Assembly (NCBI RefSeq): GCF_013394595.1
Contig: NZ_CP053348.1
Coordinates: 3,002,001 to 3,066,000, forward strand
Length of the DNA: 64,000 nucleotides
Direction of reading: 5' to 3'
Origin: Winogradskyella forsetii
Lineage (GTDB): Bacteria > Bacteroidota > Bacteroidia > Flavobacteriales > Flavobacteriaceae
The first letter of the stretch is position 1. The number at the start of each line of letters is the position of its first letter. Shown here one piece after another: positions 16,496 to 26,700 of this stretch. The translations under genes and the position numbers were made by a program. The notes under the pieces are model-generated. The model saw nothing but the letters and a program-made list of their open reading frames with translations. It did no database searches and was not told where the DNA came from.

Positions 16496-17644
16496 CTATT
16501 TAATCACGCTTGTACCATCGCCCAGCATTACATTATAAATGCTACAATCTTTATTGAATTTTCTTTTATATGATTTTGAGATTTTTAATTTAAAATCTTC
16601 GATATCGGTCTTTAACACCAAATTAATTGTACAACCACCAAAACCGCCGCCCATCATTCTTGCACCAATGACAGAAACACTTTTTTTTGCCTCATCTACC
16701 AAAAAATCTAATTCTTTACAGCTTATTTTGTACATTTCACTTTGGCCTATATGTGATTGAAAAAGCAATCTACCTACGCCTTCTATATCATTATCCATTA
16801 GAGCATTTTTACATGCCACCACTCTATCATTTTCCTGAAGAACATATAGTCCTTTTTTATAATCTGATGCCTCTAGTTTAGTTTTTAAAGAATTTAACTC
16901 TTCTAAAGAAACTTCTCTGAGTGAAGGTTTTTTGAGATGTTCAATAATTTTTTGGCAAACGGCATACCTATCATTATATCCGCTTTCAGCCAAAGCGTGC
17001 TTAACATTGCTGTTAACAAGCACAATTTCGTAATCGTGGAGATGCACTGGCACTAATTCTGACTTTAATAATTTGCAATCTAGAAACAAGGCATGATCCT
17101 TCTTACCAAACATGCTTGCATATTGATCCATAATTCCACAATTTACACCTACGTAATTGTGTTCTGCCTTTTGGGATATCTGTATGAGATCCGTTTTACT
17201 TAAGCCTAAATCAAATAACTCATTACAGCCAAAGGCTAAGCTGTTTTCTAGTGCTGCAGAGGAAGACAAACCAGAGCCAAAAGGAATATCGCCAGCAAAG
17301 ACACAATTGAAATTGTCCACTTGACATCCTTTCTTTAATAGTTCCGCAATAACTCCGATTATATAATTTTTCCATGTATTCTTTTCTACTCTGTCAATAT
17401 TTTTGAGATTTAATATGAATTCCTCATCCATATCAATAGACCGAACTGTAGAATAATTGTTATCACTTTTGGCAATGGCCAAAACGATGCCTTTATCAAT
17501 GGCAGCAGGAAACACAAAACCATTGTTGTAATCCGTGTGCTCACCAATTAAATTAAGTCTTCCTGGTGAGAAAATAAGTAGAGGTTCAGTTATAAACTGT
17601 TCTATAAATTGTTTCTTTACCTTTTGTATTAAAGCGTTGTTCAT
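16496..17644 (-). CDS. galK: Galactokinase
   Basis: A 382-residue GHMP kinase phosphorylating galactose at C1. The galactokinase signature 'GRLNLIGEHTDYNNGFVFPAAID' (about 28-50), the ATP-binding 'PFGSGLSSSAALENS' (about 121-135) and the C-terminal 'VIGARMMGGGFGGCTINLV' are intact. It starts 12 bases after the regulator gene and feeds its product to GalT next door. With the GH53/GH2 genes on the other side of the regulator this makes a galactan-to-UDP-hexose route; galactose mutarotase and UDP-galactose epimerase genes are not in the window. Confidence 0.96.
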   Translation of the reverse strand: MNNALIQKVKKQFIEQFITEPLLIFSPGRLNLIGEHTDYNNGFVFPAAIDKGIVLAIAKSDNNYSTVRSIDMDEEFILNLKNIDRVEKNTWKNYIIGVIAELLKKGCQVDNFNCVFAGDIPFGSGLSSSAALENSLAFGCNELFDLGLSKTDLIQISQKAEHNYVGVNCGIMDQYASMFGKKDHALFLDCKLLKSELVPVHLHDYEIVLVNSNVKHALAESGYNDRYAVCQKIIEHLKKPSLREVSLEELNSLKTKLEASDYKKGLYVLQENDRVVACKNALMDNDIEGVGRLLFQSHIGQSEMYKISCKELDFLVDEAKKSVSVIGARMMGGGFGGCTINLVLKTDIEDFKLKISKSYKRKFNKDCSIYNVMLGDGTSVIK

Positions 17645-17655
17645 AAATATTACAT

Positions 17656-18654
17656 CTAAATAGAATTTCGAATTAGAATATGATTAGGATTTTCTATTTG
17701 ATCAAACTCCTCGTTTATAATCATATTAGCCATCCGTGCTCCCATCTCTTTAAAATCTGTGGAAATAGTGGTGATTCCACCTTCAACTATTTCTTTTAAC
17801 AGTGAGTCATTGTAGGCAATTATGCCAATATCTTTACCGATTTTCAAACGTGTTTCATTAATTTTCTTTATTAACTCTATTAAGCTTCTATCATCAAGAA
17901 CAAAATATACTGCTCCTTGTTTTGGTTTCACAGAAGCTACACCCTCAAGTTTAGACCCTTTAATTACACCTGTGGACATAAATTTTTCATACCCTAAAAA
18001 GATACCAATTGGTTGATTGGAGATTGGGTTCACAAACACTAATTCGTTATAACCTTTTATTTTAGAGTTTAAACTCATCAAACCATCGTAAACATTACGT
18101 TCAAAATTTTGAAACACACCTGCATAGTTTTTTAATTTCTTATGCGTCTGATCTAATAAAAAAACTTGGTCTTTCGGAAGGGTTTTCAATGCTTTATAAG
18201 CATGATCCAAACTCGCTGGCATTACAATATAATAGTTGTAATTGCCAACGCTATCATTAATGAGCTTATCAAAAACATTTTGATTAAAATGATGGAAAAA
18301 GATGTCCACCTGAACATTTTCACCCAAAGCATTTAAAATTGAATTATATAGGTCTTCCTTAAAACTATTTAATTCGTCAAAAAGTAAAAATACTTTTTTA
18401 GCAACTTTCACATCTTCACTCTTTATATAGTAACCCTTACCTGTAACCGCTTCTATAATTCCACGCTTTTTCAACTCACCGAAAGCCATAAAAACGGTGT
18501 CTCTGGATAGGGAAAACCTATTTTTTATACTATTTACCGATGGTAGCTTATCCCCTTTTTTTAGCTGACCTTGATCTAACCCTAACTCTACAGATTGAAT
18601 GATTTGACGGTATTTAGGGATTCCAGCTTTAGAATCAACATGAATGATACTCAT
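17656..18654 (-). CDS. GntR-type regulator with LacI-like sensor domain
   Basis: The 332-residue form starts at ATG 18654 (MSIIHVDSKAGIPKYRQ); an ATG 30 bases upstream is possible but less likely. Residues 1-72 are a GntR winged helix ('PKYRQIIQSVELGLDQGQLKKGDKLPSVNSIKNRFSLSRDTVFMAFGELKKRGIIEAVTGKGYYI'), followed by a periplasmic-binding-protein-like sensor ('VFLLFDELNSFKEDLYNSILNAL' onward). This architecture is common in Bacteroidota for sugar regulons. It is co-transcribed with galK and galT and divergent from the galactanase gene, so it most likely controls both directions in response to galactose or a galacto-oligosaccharide. Confidence 0.88.
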   Translation of the reverse strand: MSIIHVDSKAGIPKYRQIIQSVELGLDQGQLKKGDKLPSVNSIKNRFSLSRDTVFMAFGELKKRGIIEAVTGKGYYIKSEDVKVAKKVFLLFDELNSFKEDLYNSILNALGENVQVDIFFHHFNQNVFDKLINDSVGNYNYYIVMPASLDHAYKALKTLPKDQVFLLDQTHKKLKNYAGVFQNFERNVYDGLMSLNSKIKGYNELVFVNPISNQPIGIFLGYEKFMSTGVIKGSKLEGVASVKPKQGAVYFVLDDRSLIELIKKINETRLKIGKDIGIIAYNDSLLKEIVEGGITTISTDFKEMGARMANMIINEEFDQIENPNHILIRNSI

Positions 18655-18672
18655 AAAACAAATATATGCAAA

Positions 18673-18688
18673 ACTGGTGGGCACTGGT
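18673..18688. promoter_or_regulatory. Candidate operator: 10-bp-spaced direct repeat actggt
   Basis: actggt occurs at 18673-18678 and 18683-18688, one helical turn apart, inside the 82-base divergent space between the GntR-type regulator and the GH53 gene; a further 'cggtg' follows. A TAnnTTTG-like TAACTTAG (18711-18718) lies before the GH53 start. A role as binding site of the regulator is inference. Confidence 0.35.
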
Positions 18689-18736
18689 CGGTGTTTGAAA
18701 AAATATTTTTTAACTTAGCAGAAATCGCTGTAAATT

Positions 18737-19909
18737 ATGACCTATATTAAATTAGGAATGCATCACCTTTTATATATCATATTATTATCACTTCTTTTTA
18801 GTGCCCATTCGTGCTCAGAAAATGATTCAAATGGGACTCATAATAACGATGATGACATCACCGATACACCCTTTTCATTTTATTATGGTGCGGATCTTTC
18901 TTATGCCAATGAAATGGAAGATTGTGGTGCTTTATATAAAGACTTGGATGGCACAACTAAGGACGTCTACCAAATATTCAAGGATGAAGGTGCCAATTTA
19001 GTAAGAGTAAGGCTTTGGCACAATCCAGATTGGACCAATTACTCAAATTTTAATGATGTTAAGGAGACCATACAACGCGCCAAATCCAAAGGATTAAAAG
19101 TGCTATTGGATTTTCATTATAGCGATACTTGGGCTGATCCCTCTAAGCAAGAAATTCCCGCAGCCTGGCTTAGCGAAATTAACAACGTCAGTACTTTGGG
19201 TGAACTGCTCTACAATTATACCTACCAAACTTTAGACGAACTATCCAATGACAATTTATTGCCAGACATTGTACAAGTAGGCAATGAAATTAATGGTATG
19301 ATTTTACAACAAGGTGAATTGGTTTGGCCTATAGATTGGCAAAGAAATTCCACCTTGATTAATAAAGGTATTGAAGCCGTAAGAGCTATCGGCAATGCCA
19401 AAAATGAAGAGATAGAAGTAATGCTTCATATTGCTCAACCCGAAAATGGACTTTGGTGGTTTGAGCAAGCTACAGCAAACGGCGTTACCGATTTTGATTG
19501 GATTGGCTTATCCTATTATCCGATCTGGTCTGATTATGATTTGAATGAAGTTCAAACACCACTTTCCACTTTAATAAACAACTATAACAAAAAATTAATG
19601 ATCGTAGAAACGGCCTACCCTTTTACGCTTGAAAATGCCGATGGCGCCAACAATATTTTGGGGCAAGATGCTTTAACAGGCGGACTTTCGGCAAGCCAGC
19701 AAGGCCAATTGGATTATCTCAATGCGTTGCAAGAAATCATAGAGAATGCTGGTGGACAAGGTTTGGTTTATTGGGAACCTGCTTGGGTATCTACAGATTG
19801 TTCTACACTTTGGGCTCAAGGTTCTCATTGGGACAATGCGACCCTTTTTGATCACGATAATAAAGCCACACTAGGAATTAAATTTTATAATGCTGCCTTA
19901 AATGAATAA
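18737..19909 (+). CDS. GH53 arabinogalactan endo-beta-1,4-galactanase, lipoprotein
   Basis: A 390-residue glycoside hydrolase family 53 enzyme cutting beta-1,4-galactan of pectin side chains. Family segments 'YGADLSYANEMEDCG', 'VRVRLWHNPDW' and 'LDFHYSDTWADPSKQEIPAAW' are clear. The acid/base is Glu184 in 'QVGNEINGM' and the nucleophile Glu291 in 'MIVETAYPF'. The N-terminus ends in a lipobox 'LFSAHSC' (about residues 20-26), so the protein is probably anchored in the outer membrane, consistent with surface attack on galactan. The stop overlaps the GH2 start by eight bases. No SusC/SusD pair is present beside it. Confidence 0.93.
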   Translation: MTYIKLGMHHLLYIILLSLLFSAHSCSENDSNGTHNNDDDITDTPFSFYYGADLSYANEMEDCGALYKDLDGTTKDVYQIFKDEGANLVRVRLWHNPDWTNYSNFNDVKETIQRAKSKGLKVLLDFHYSDTWADPSKQEIPAAWLSEINNVSTLGELLYNYTYQTLDELSNDNLLPDIVQVGNEINGMILQQGELVWPIDWQRNSTLINKGIEAVRAIGNAKNEEIEVMLHIAQPENGLWWFEQATANGVTDFDWIGLSYYPIWSDYDLNEVQTPLSTLINNYNKKLMIVETAYPFTLENADGANNILGQDALTGGLSASQQGQLDYLNALQEIIENAGGQGLVYWEPAWVSTDCSTLWAQGSHWDNATLFDHDNKATLGIKFYNAALNE

Positions 19910-22349
19910 GACCGTATTTTCACTTCTTGGTTGTTTTATTTTTTTCTGTGGAGCTTATTTTTCTGAAGCTCAAACTAGAGAGGTCATCACGCTTAAAAAC
20001 CAATGGAAGTTCAATAAAGGTCAACATCCTGAGGCCTCAAAAATAGAATTTGATGATTCTAATTGGCAAAATGTAACCGTACCTCACGATTGGGCAATTT
20101 ATGGTCCTTTTGACAAAGAAGTTGATAAGCAAACTGTTGCCATCACTCAAAACGGCGAGACAACTGCGACCGAAAAAACAGGTAGAACAGGTGCTTTGCC
20201 CTATATAGGTGAAGGCTGGTACAGAACTGCATTTTCGCTCACAAATTTTGATGACAATAAAAAAGTTTTACTGCTTTTTGAAGGTGCTATGGCCGAACCC
20301 GAAGTGTTTTTAAACAGTAAAAAAGTCGGTGAATGGAAATATGGTTACAGCTACTTTTATTTCGATGTTACGCCATACATCAATGGAAAAGATCAGAATA
20401 CGTTAGCCGTAAAACTAACTAATATTGGCAAATCCTCAAGATGGTATCCTGGTGCTGGTTTGTACCGAAATGTAAGGGTCATTGTAAAGGATAAAGTAAG
20501 TTTTGAGCAATGGTCCACCTTTATCACCACACCTTCAATTTCTATAGATGAAGCCAAAGTGAATATCAAAACAAAAGCTTTTGGCACAGATTTAAAGTTG
20601 GTCACGGAAATTTATGATAAAGACGGCCATAAAATCAATGCAAAAGAGACCGAAACCATTATAAATAATGAGTTTGAACAGAACTTAAAAATAAACCAAC
20701 CTCAACTATGGAGTCCAGAAACACCATACTTATATACCGCTGTTTTAAAACTTTTTAAAGGTAATGTTCTTAAAGATGAAATAACACAGCGTTTTGGCAT
20801 CAGAACTATAGATTATAGTCCTGAAACTGGTTTTAGTCTCAATGGCAAAACTCGAAAATTCAAAGGGGTTTGTCTTCATCATGATTTAGGGCCCATTGGT
20901 ACGGCCGTAAATAAATCCGCATTAAGGCGTCAACTCAGTATTTTAAAAGATATGGGTTGTGATGCTATTAGAAGTGCACACAACATGCCATCGCTAGAAC
21001 AATTGGAACTTTGTGATGAAATGGGTTTTATGTTTTTAGCTGAAAGTTTTGATGAATGGAAAAAGCCAAAAGTTGAAAATGGCTATAATCGATTTTTTGA
21101 TGCGTATGCTGAAAAAGATGTCGTGAATTTGGTAAGAGCAACAAGAAATCATCCAAGTATCATCATGTGGAGTTCTGGTAATGAAGTCCCTGATCAATGG
21201 GGAAGTGAAGGTGTAAAACGTGCTAAATGGCTTCAAGACATTTTTCATAGAGAAGACCCAACACGACCGGTAACCGTTGGCATGGACCAAGTTAAGGCGG
21301 TCATGGCATCTGGATTTGGTGCCATTATGGATGTGCCAGGACTCAATTACAGAGTCCATTTATACGAGGAAGCTTATGAGCGCTTTCCGCAAGGGTTTCT
21401 TTTAGGTTCAGAAACGGCTTCAACGGTTAGTTCTCGTGGTATTTATAAATTCCCTGTCGAAATTGCAAGTATGAAAACCTATCCAGATCTTCAATCATCC
21501 TCTTACGATCTGGAATATTGTAGTTGGTCTAACCTTCCTGATGATGATTTTGAATTGCAAGATGATAAGCCATGGGTTATCGGTGAGTTTGTCTGGACAG
21601 GTTTTGACTACTTAGGTGAACCAACACCATATGATGACGCTTGGCCATCACGTAGCTCCTATTTTGGAATCAATGATTTGGCAGGTTTACCAAAAGACCG
21701 CTTTTACTTATATAGAAGCCGTTGGAACACCGAAGAAGAAACGCTTCACATACTACCACATTGGAATTGGGAAGGACGTGAAGGAGAAGTTACACCGGTT
21801 TTTGTTTATACCAATTATAATAGTGCCGAATTATTTTTAAATGGAAAAAGTTTAGGTGTTCAAACTAAAAACTTTAAAACGAATCAAAATCGCTATCGTT
21901 TAATGTGGATGGATGTAAAATACGGACCCGGAACATTGAAAGTAGTAGCTCTAGACGACGATGGAAATCCTGCAGCAGAAAAAGAAATCAAAACTTCAGG
22001 CAAGCCCAATAAACTTGTTCTCGATTCTAATGTAAAACGATTAAAAGCCAATGGCGAAGATTTAGCTTTTATTACAGTTTCGGCAGTTGATAAAAACGGA
22101 ATTCCATGTCCAACTGCAACTAACCAACTTAATTTTGAAGTTTCAGGCAATGGTCGTTTTAGAGCCGCTTGTAACGGAGACCCAACGTCTTTACAACCCT
22201 TTCATTTACCTACCATGAAGTTGTTTAGCGGAAAACTTGTTGTGCTAGTTCAGTCCACAGAGAACGTGGGAAATATAACACTTACAGTTACTGGAAAGCA
22301 TCTCGAAAAGGGTCAACTGACTATAAATTCTGAAAAACAAAACCCTTGA
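19902..22349 (+). CDS. GH2 beta-galactosidase, exported
   Basis: An 815-residue GH2 enzyme with signal peptide (residues 1-24, ending EAQ). Order: jelly-roll sugar-binding domain ('EGWYRTAFSL...SSRWYPGAGLYRNVRV'), immunoglobulin-like domain, TIM barrel with 'FKGVCLHHDLGPIGTAV' and 'DMGCDAIRSAHNMPS', then DUF4982-like and Ig-like C-terminal domains from about residue 600. The acid/base is Glu428 in 'SSGNEVPDQ' and the probable nucleophile Glu504 in 'LLGSETAS'. It is translationally coupled to the GH53 gene and should release galactose from the galacto-oligosaccharides made by it. Confidence 0.92.
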   Translation: MNKTVFSLLGCFIFFCGAYFSEAQTREVITLKNQWKFNKGQHPEASKIEFDDSNWQNVTVPHDWAIYGPFDKEVDKQTVAITQNGETTATEKTGRTGALPYIGEGWYRTAFSLTNFDDNKKVLLLFEGAMAEPEVFLNSKKVGEWKYGYSYFYFDVTPYINGKDQNTLAVKLTNIGKSSRWYPGAGLYRNVRVIVKDKVSFEQWSTFITTPSISIDEAKVNIKTKAFGTDLKLVTEIYDKDGHKINAKETETIINNEFEQNLKINQPQLWSPETPYLYTAVLKLFKGNVLKDEITQRFGIRTIDYSPETGFSLNGKTRKFKGVCLHHDLGPIGTAVNKSALRRQLSILKDMGCDAIRSAHNMPSLEQLELCDEMGFMFLAESFDEWKKPKVENGYNRFFDAYAEKDVVNLVRATRNHPSIIMWSSGNEVPDQWGSEGVKRAKWLQDIFHREDPTRPVTVGMDQVKAVMASGFGAIMDVPGLNYRVHLYEEAYERFPQGFLLGSETASTVSSRGIYKFPVEIASMKTYPDLQSSSYDLEYCSWSNLPDDDFELQDDKPWVIGEFVWTGFDYLGEPTPYDDAWPSRSSYFGINDLAGLPKDRFYLYRSRWNTEEETLHILPHWNWEGREGEVTPVFVYTNYNSAELFLNGKSLGVQTKNFKTNQNRYRLMWMDVKYGPGTLKVVALDDDGNPAAEKEIKTSGKPNKLVLDSNVKRLKANGEDLAFITVSAVDKNGIPCPTATNQLNFEVSGNGRFRAACNGDPTSLQPFHLPTMKLFSGKLVVLVQSTENVGNITLTVTGKHLEKGQLTINSEKQNP

Positions 22350-22506
22350 TTATTAATCCAATTTCTAAAAGAAAACCCGGACTTTAAAACAGTAAAAAAG
22401 ATAAAAAACTGTACATTAAATAATGTGGTTAAGCCGAAGGATTTGTTCTATGTATATCATCAAAAAAAGGTTTGGTCTTCCATAATTTTCAATTATTAGT
22501 TTGATA

Positions 22507-23742
22507 CTATACAGACTTCAATCGTGTTAAAGTATGTGACGCATATTGCGCTCCAAAATTTTCGGATAAATCCAAAGATTCCTCTCTTCCCAATGTGTAA
22601 TATAAATTCGTCACATTTTGTGGCGCATAACATAATATCAAATCCGTAAACACATTATAAGCCCCTTTCGTTTTTTTACTTGAGCTCGTTAATCCATTAT
22701 AACTTGTGGATGCAAATTTGGAACAGTCCTGCAATTTATTTTTATGGTTTAAATAACTCTTGCCTGCAATAACCTGACATCCTGCTGAAAAATTAGAGCT
22801 TCCAATGCCTGTCCAATGAATGTTTATAGACGGATTTACCCGAAGACCTTTAACATTTCCGGAACCATCAGTAAACATGATATCTTTATCCGTATAAGCG
22901 TTGTCATTATCCCAATCCCTTATAATCATCACGCCATTCCAATCTACAGGTTTTAATGCTCTGTATATTTTCTTCTCCACGGATATTTTGTGCCATCCAA
23001 AACGATAACGATGTTGCCCTTCTATTAAAAACGCTTCATCTTTTCGTCCTGCCATATTTACGCTGGCATCTGTTGAGCCCCAGAATGTGAATGCCATTCC
23101 TTTGATGAGTAATACGAATAGGTCATCATTTTCTCGTCTTATAGCACTTTCGGTCTGCTTTCTCCTGATGCCAATGAGATGAATATCATTAGTATCAAAT
23201 TTCCATTCCGCAGGCTTTATTGTGGAATAGGTTTTTGATAAACTATTCAAATGCTTTAAAATTGCTCCTGGATTATTGGTATAATGCTTTTTGGCGTCCT
23301 GTAATAATTGCATCCAATTGGTATAAGCTTCCGAAGGATTTTTACTTGTAGCACTTCCCCATTCCGATACTTTGTTTTCTTTCTGCCAACGTTCAATGTG
23401 ACTCATGGTTCCACTTCCCACAATACCATCTGGCACCATGTCATTAAAGCCTTCTATAGTGCGGACGTATTCTTGAAATAACCGCACAGCAGCTTGGGTC
23501 ACGTAACCAAAAACACCATCAAAAGCAGCTCGTGGCATAAACCCTGCCCTAAATAAAAACTGCTGCAATTTTAAAACTGAATTATCTTTACCTTCTCTGA
23601 AAGAGCGCCATTTCGTTCGGTCATCATCACGAAACGTTACTTTATTAATTAACAAACCATCAATATGGTAAGGTTTCAAAAAATCTTTCTTGTCCCTTGG
23701 CTGTTTGCCTTTATCGCAACTTCCTAAATATAATACACCCAT
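22507..23742 (-). CDS. Peptidoglycan-binding protein with L,D-transpeptidase-like motif
   Basis: A 411-residue protein, last gene of the four-gene CHAT operon (three bases after it). Residues about 50-117 form a peptidoglycan-binding (PG_binding_1) domain: 'SVLKLQQFLFRAGF', 'DGVFGYVTQAAVRLFQ' and 'PDGIVGSGTMSHI'. The C-terminal part has 'INIHWTGIGSSNFSAGCQVI' with His309 and Ser319-Ala-Gly-Cys322, recalling the H...SHGC motif of YkuD L,D-transpeptidases, though the H-to-S distance is short (nine residues). The N-terminal 'MGVLYLGSCDKGKQ' is not a proper signal peptide, so export, if any, would be unconventional. A cell-wall-acting effector is the natural hypothesis; the catalytic claim is tentative. 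Confidence 0.7.
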   Translation of the reverse strand: MGVLYLGSCDKGKQPRDKKDFLKPYHIDGLLINKVTFRDDDRTKWRSFREGKDNSVLKLQQFLFRAGFMPRAAFDGVFGYVTQAAVRLFQEYVRTIEGFNDMVPDGIVGSGTMSHIERWQKENKVSEWGSATSKNPSEAYTNWMQLLQDAKKHYTNNPGAILKHLNSLSKTYSTIKPAEWKFDTNDIHLIGIRRKQTESAIRRENDDLFVLLIKGMAFTFWGSTDASVNMAGRKDEAFLIEGQHRYRFGWHKISVEKKIYRALKPVDWNGVMIIRDWDNDNAYTDKDIMFTDGSGNVKGLRVNPSINIHWTGIGSSNFSAGCQVIAGKSYLNHKNKLQDCSKFASTSYNGLTSSSKKTKGAYNVFTDLILCYAPQNVTNLYYTLGREESLDLSENFGAQYASHTLTRLKSV

Positions 23743-23745
23743 GTT

Positions 23746-26700
23746 TCAATTATTTAAAAGATTTTCCAATTCAATTTTTATGGTATCCAAACATTCTAAA
23801 AGCTCAGCATCCTTCACATAATGTCGTAAGAAATCAATTTGTAACATTTCTATTTTTATATATCTCGGACTATATATTTGATTGAATATTTCGTTGTACC
23901 AACCTAATATTTTTTGATCTTGATGTGTGTCATTGGTATTTGAAATCAATAGAATTGCATAACTTATTTCGGTCATCCCTATGAGGACAGAAATATCCAA
24001 ATCAGCTTTATCAAAGTCATCCAGTTCTTGACGGTAATCCGTTAAATGTTTTACCAAGTCCGTAACATCTTCAAATACCTTATTAGTTTTCAAACGGTCT
24101 ATCAATTTTTTATCTCCTAAGGTTTCGAGAATATGACCAACCATCAATATGTTGGATAAGGCGTCCAAATACTGTCCACTGTATTTATCACTTGCCATTT
24201 CCATGGCTTCGTTATAATAACTATAGGCTGTTTTTAATTGCTCAATTTCTTCTTTTTCGTTTAAGTGCTTTGCTGTTAATTTATAAGCATTGCCGACAAT
24301 ATTCAGTCGGCTTGCATTTCGGCCTGCGAGTGTGAGTAATCGAATTTCATTTAGGTAGTCAACAATAACGCTTCCTACTGCATCTTTCTTTTTGGATTTT
24401 TTAGCGGCTTCAACGCTACCTTCTAATCGGTAGGATTGCACCAAACAATATTGCTCTAAGGCTTTTATGGAATAATTGCCATTATCAAACTGAAATAAAC
24501 CTTTATATTTTTGAAAGGCGACTTCAATATTTCCCAATTCATCGTAAATAAGTGCTTCTTTTTCCAGCACCATGGCATCCAATAAATTAGATGCTTCAGC
24601 TCTATCAATGTAGGTATCGAGTTTTGCCAATGCTGATTTTTCTTCTTCTTTTTTATCACGAATTGAAATTAATAAATTATCCAAATCGGTATGCACTTGA
24701 GACGACACTACGTATTCTTGATTGTTTCGATCTAATTTTTGCCTGTCATTAAATTTATAAAATTGGTTTCCATAACACTGATACGCACCCCAAGTATTGC
24801 TGTGTTTATGTTGCTGATAACATTCCAGTCTGGCAAATTGTACCGCACTTCCAAAATCGTAACCTTGCAGCATGCGCTCATAAAAGGTTTCGGAAAATAC
24901 TTTGGCGGCAGAATCATCAACCGCCCAACCTGCTATTACAATAGCCTTGACACCCATTTCAATCAATTGTGTTCCAATATTGGCAGCCAAACGGTATCGA
25001 TTTTGACTATAAATATCATCCTTGGCATTTACAACACCCGAAAAACAACAATTGATGAATACAAATTCCGGGACATAGCCCAACTGGTTGATCATCGCAG
25101 GATCGATACAAATTCCGCTACCTATGGCGATTCCAATATTATTATTTTCAGGATCATAAATTCCGTGTCCCGCAAAATGCATCATCATATAATGCTTGCT
25201 GAACAGTTCCATCATAATGTTTTTGGCATTGGAATGTAATAACGAATTAACCTTATAACCTTCCTTTGTCAATTTGCTAGACACCCATTCCGCTTCTGCC
25301 TTAGCTGCTGGAAGTGGCGACAAACCTTCTTGGTCATAAACTGGATCACCAACTACAAATGCTTCCTTATTCTGAAATCCAACTTGATTAAAACGCGTGG
25401 TATCTTCCGAAATCAATTGCCTTATAAAACTCGATGTTACCGAAGCTGGAATTTCAGTAGTGGTATTGTCATGCAATAATTCCCATGGAATTTGGGCTGC
25501 AGATTTATCTAACTTTAAAACGAGGTTATTTTGATTTCTGAAGGTGTTTTTGAAATCATTTGGAATCAACATTTCAAACAAGGATTTTGATAAGCGTTCG
25601 TCCCAATTTGATGAAACTGACATTTCTGTCAATAAATGGTTGATTTTATTCAATCCGATACCCACCATTTCCTGTTCTACTCTTGCCAAACCGTTTGAAG
25701 CAAAATATCTGAATCCGCTTACCGTTTCGTCGTCTTTTTTAGATTCATCGGTGACTTTCACGCTATTAATGTGAAGGTTAAACCACCAATCATAACTATA
25801 GTTTGCGAATATTTTTTTCTTTTTCGCACCTGGTCTTCTGGCAATACCTTTTTCATAATTAAATGTTACCCGATTATCGGTTCTGTACAATCGTGTTAAA
25901 CTAAAATAAGCCTCACTTGCCACAGATTCATAGTAGTTGACAATTTCAATGTCTTTTATCAATTTTAAACCTTCACCTGTTTCCTTGATCTGTTTATTCG
26001 CCTCTGCAACACCCAATAAAATACCTTTCAGGGAATCTTCAATAGGTAGTTTTCCGTAACCGATTCCCATTAGCACAAAGGAAATTCCGGTCGCATACTT
26101 TTTGGCACTAGGTAATGTATAATTATCGCGCATAAACATGGCATACTTAAGCACCGCTTGTTTCACCGTTTTGGACAACACGTAAGACGTTAAGCTTCCT
26201 GTACTTCCCAAACCGCAAACAATGGCACCTTTAGGTTTTGTTTTGAGGTTGAAAAACACCTCACTCTCGCCAATTTCGCCAGGATAGTAACCAATACTTA
26301 AGCGTTGGGACAAGCGATTATCCAAATAAGAGTCCAGCGCTTTTTCCGAACTTAAAATTAGATCCATAAAGAAATGCCCAACCATTACTGGATAGGATGA
26401 CATTTTTAAATCGCCATGAATTATCTTCACATTGAAGTATTCTGCTTCTGGCTCAATGGTTTTATGCGTACCAAACAAAGCATCTACAACGGCTTTGGAA
26501 TCGTATAGTGGCTCTGGCGATTCAAATACTTCCGAAATGATTTCTCCACTTCGGGATGCGGGTTGCTGATTGTTCAATCTATTGGTAGTACCTGTTTCCA
26601 GTATATCTGAAATCCCATGAAAAATATAATCTTCATTCGCCAAATCGCCATGAGAGGTATGCGTGTAATATAAATTTGGTGTGTTGAGCAATTGCTTAGG

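Noticed and set aside
24739..25239. 166-codon plus-strand frame inside the CHAT gene
   Set aside because: It is antisense to the conserved CHAT domain, with low-complexity composition; a shadow frame.
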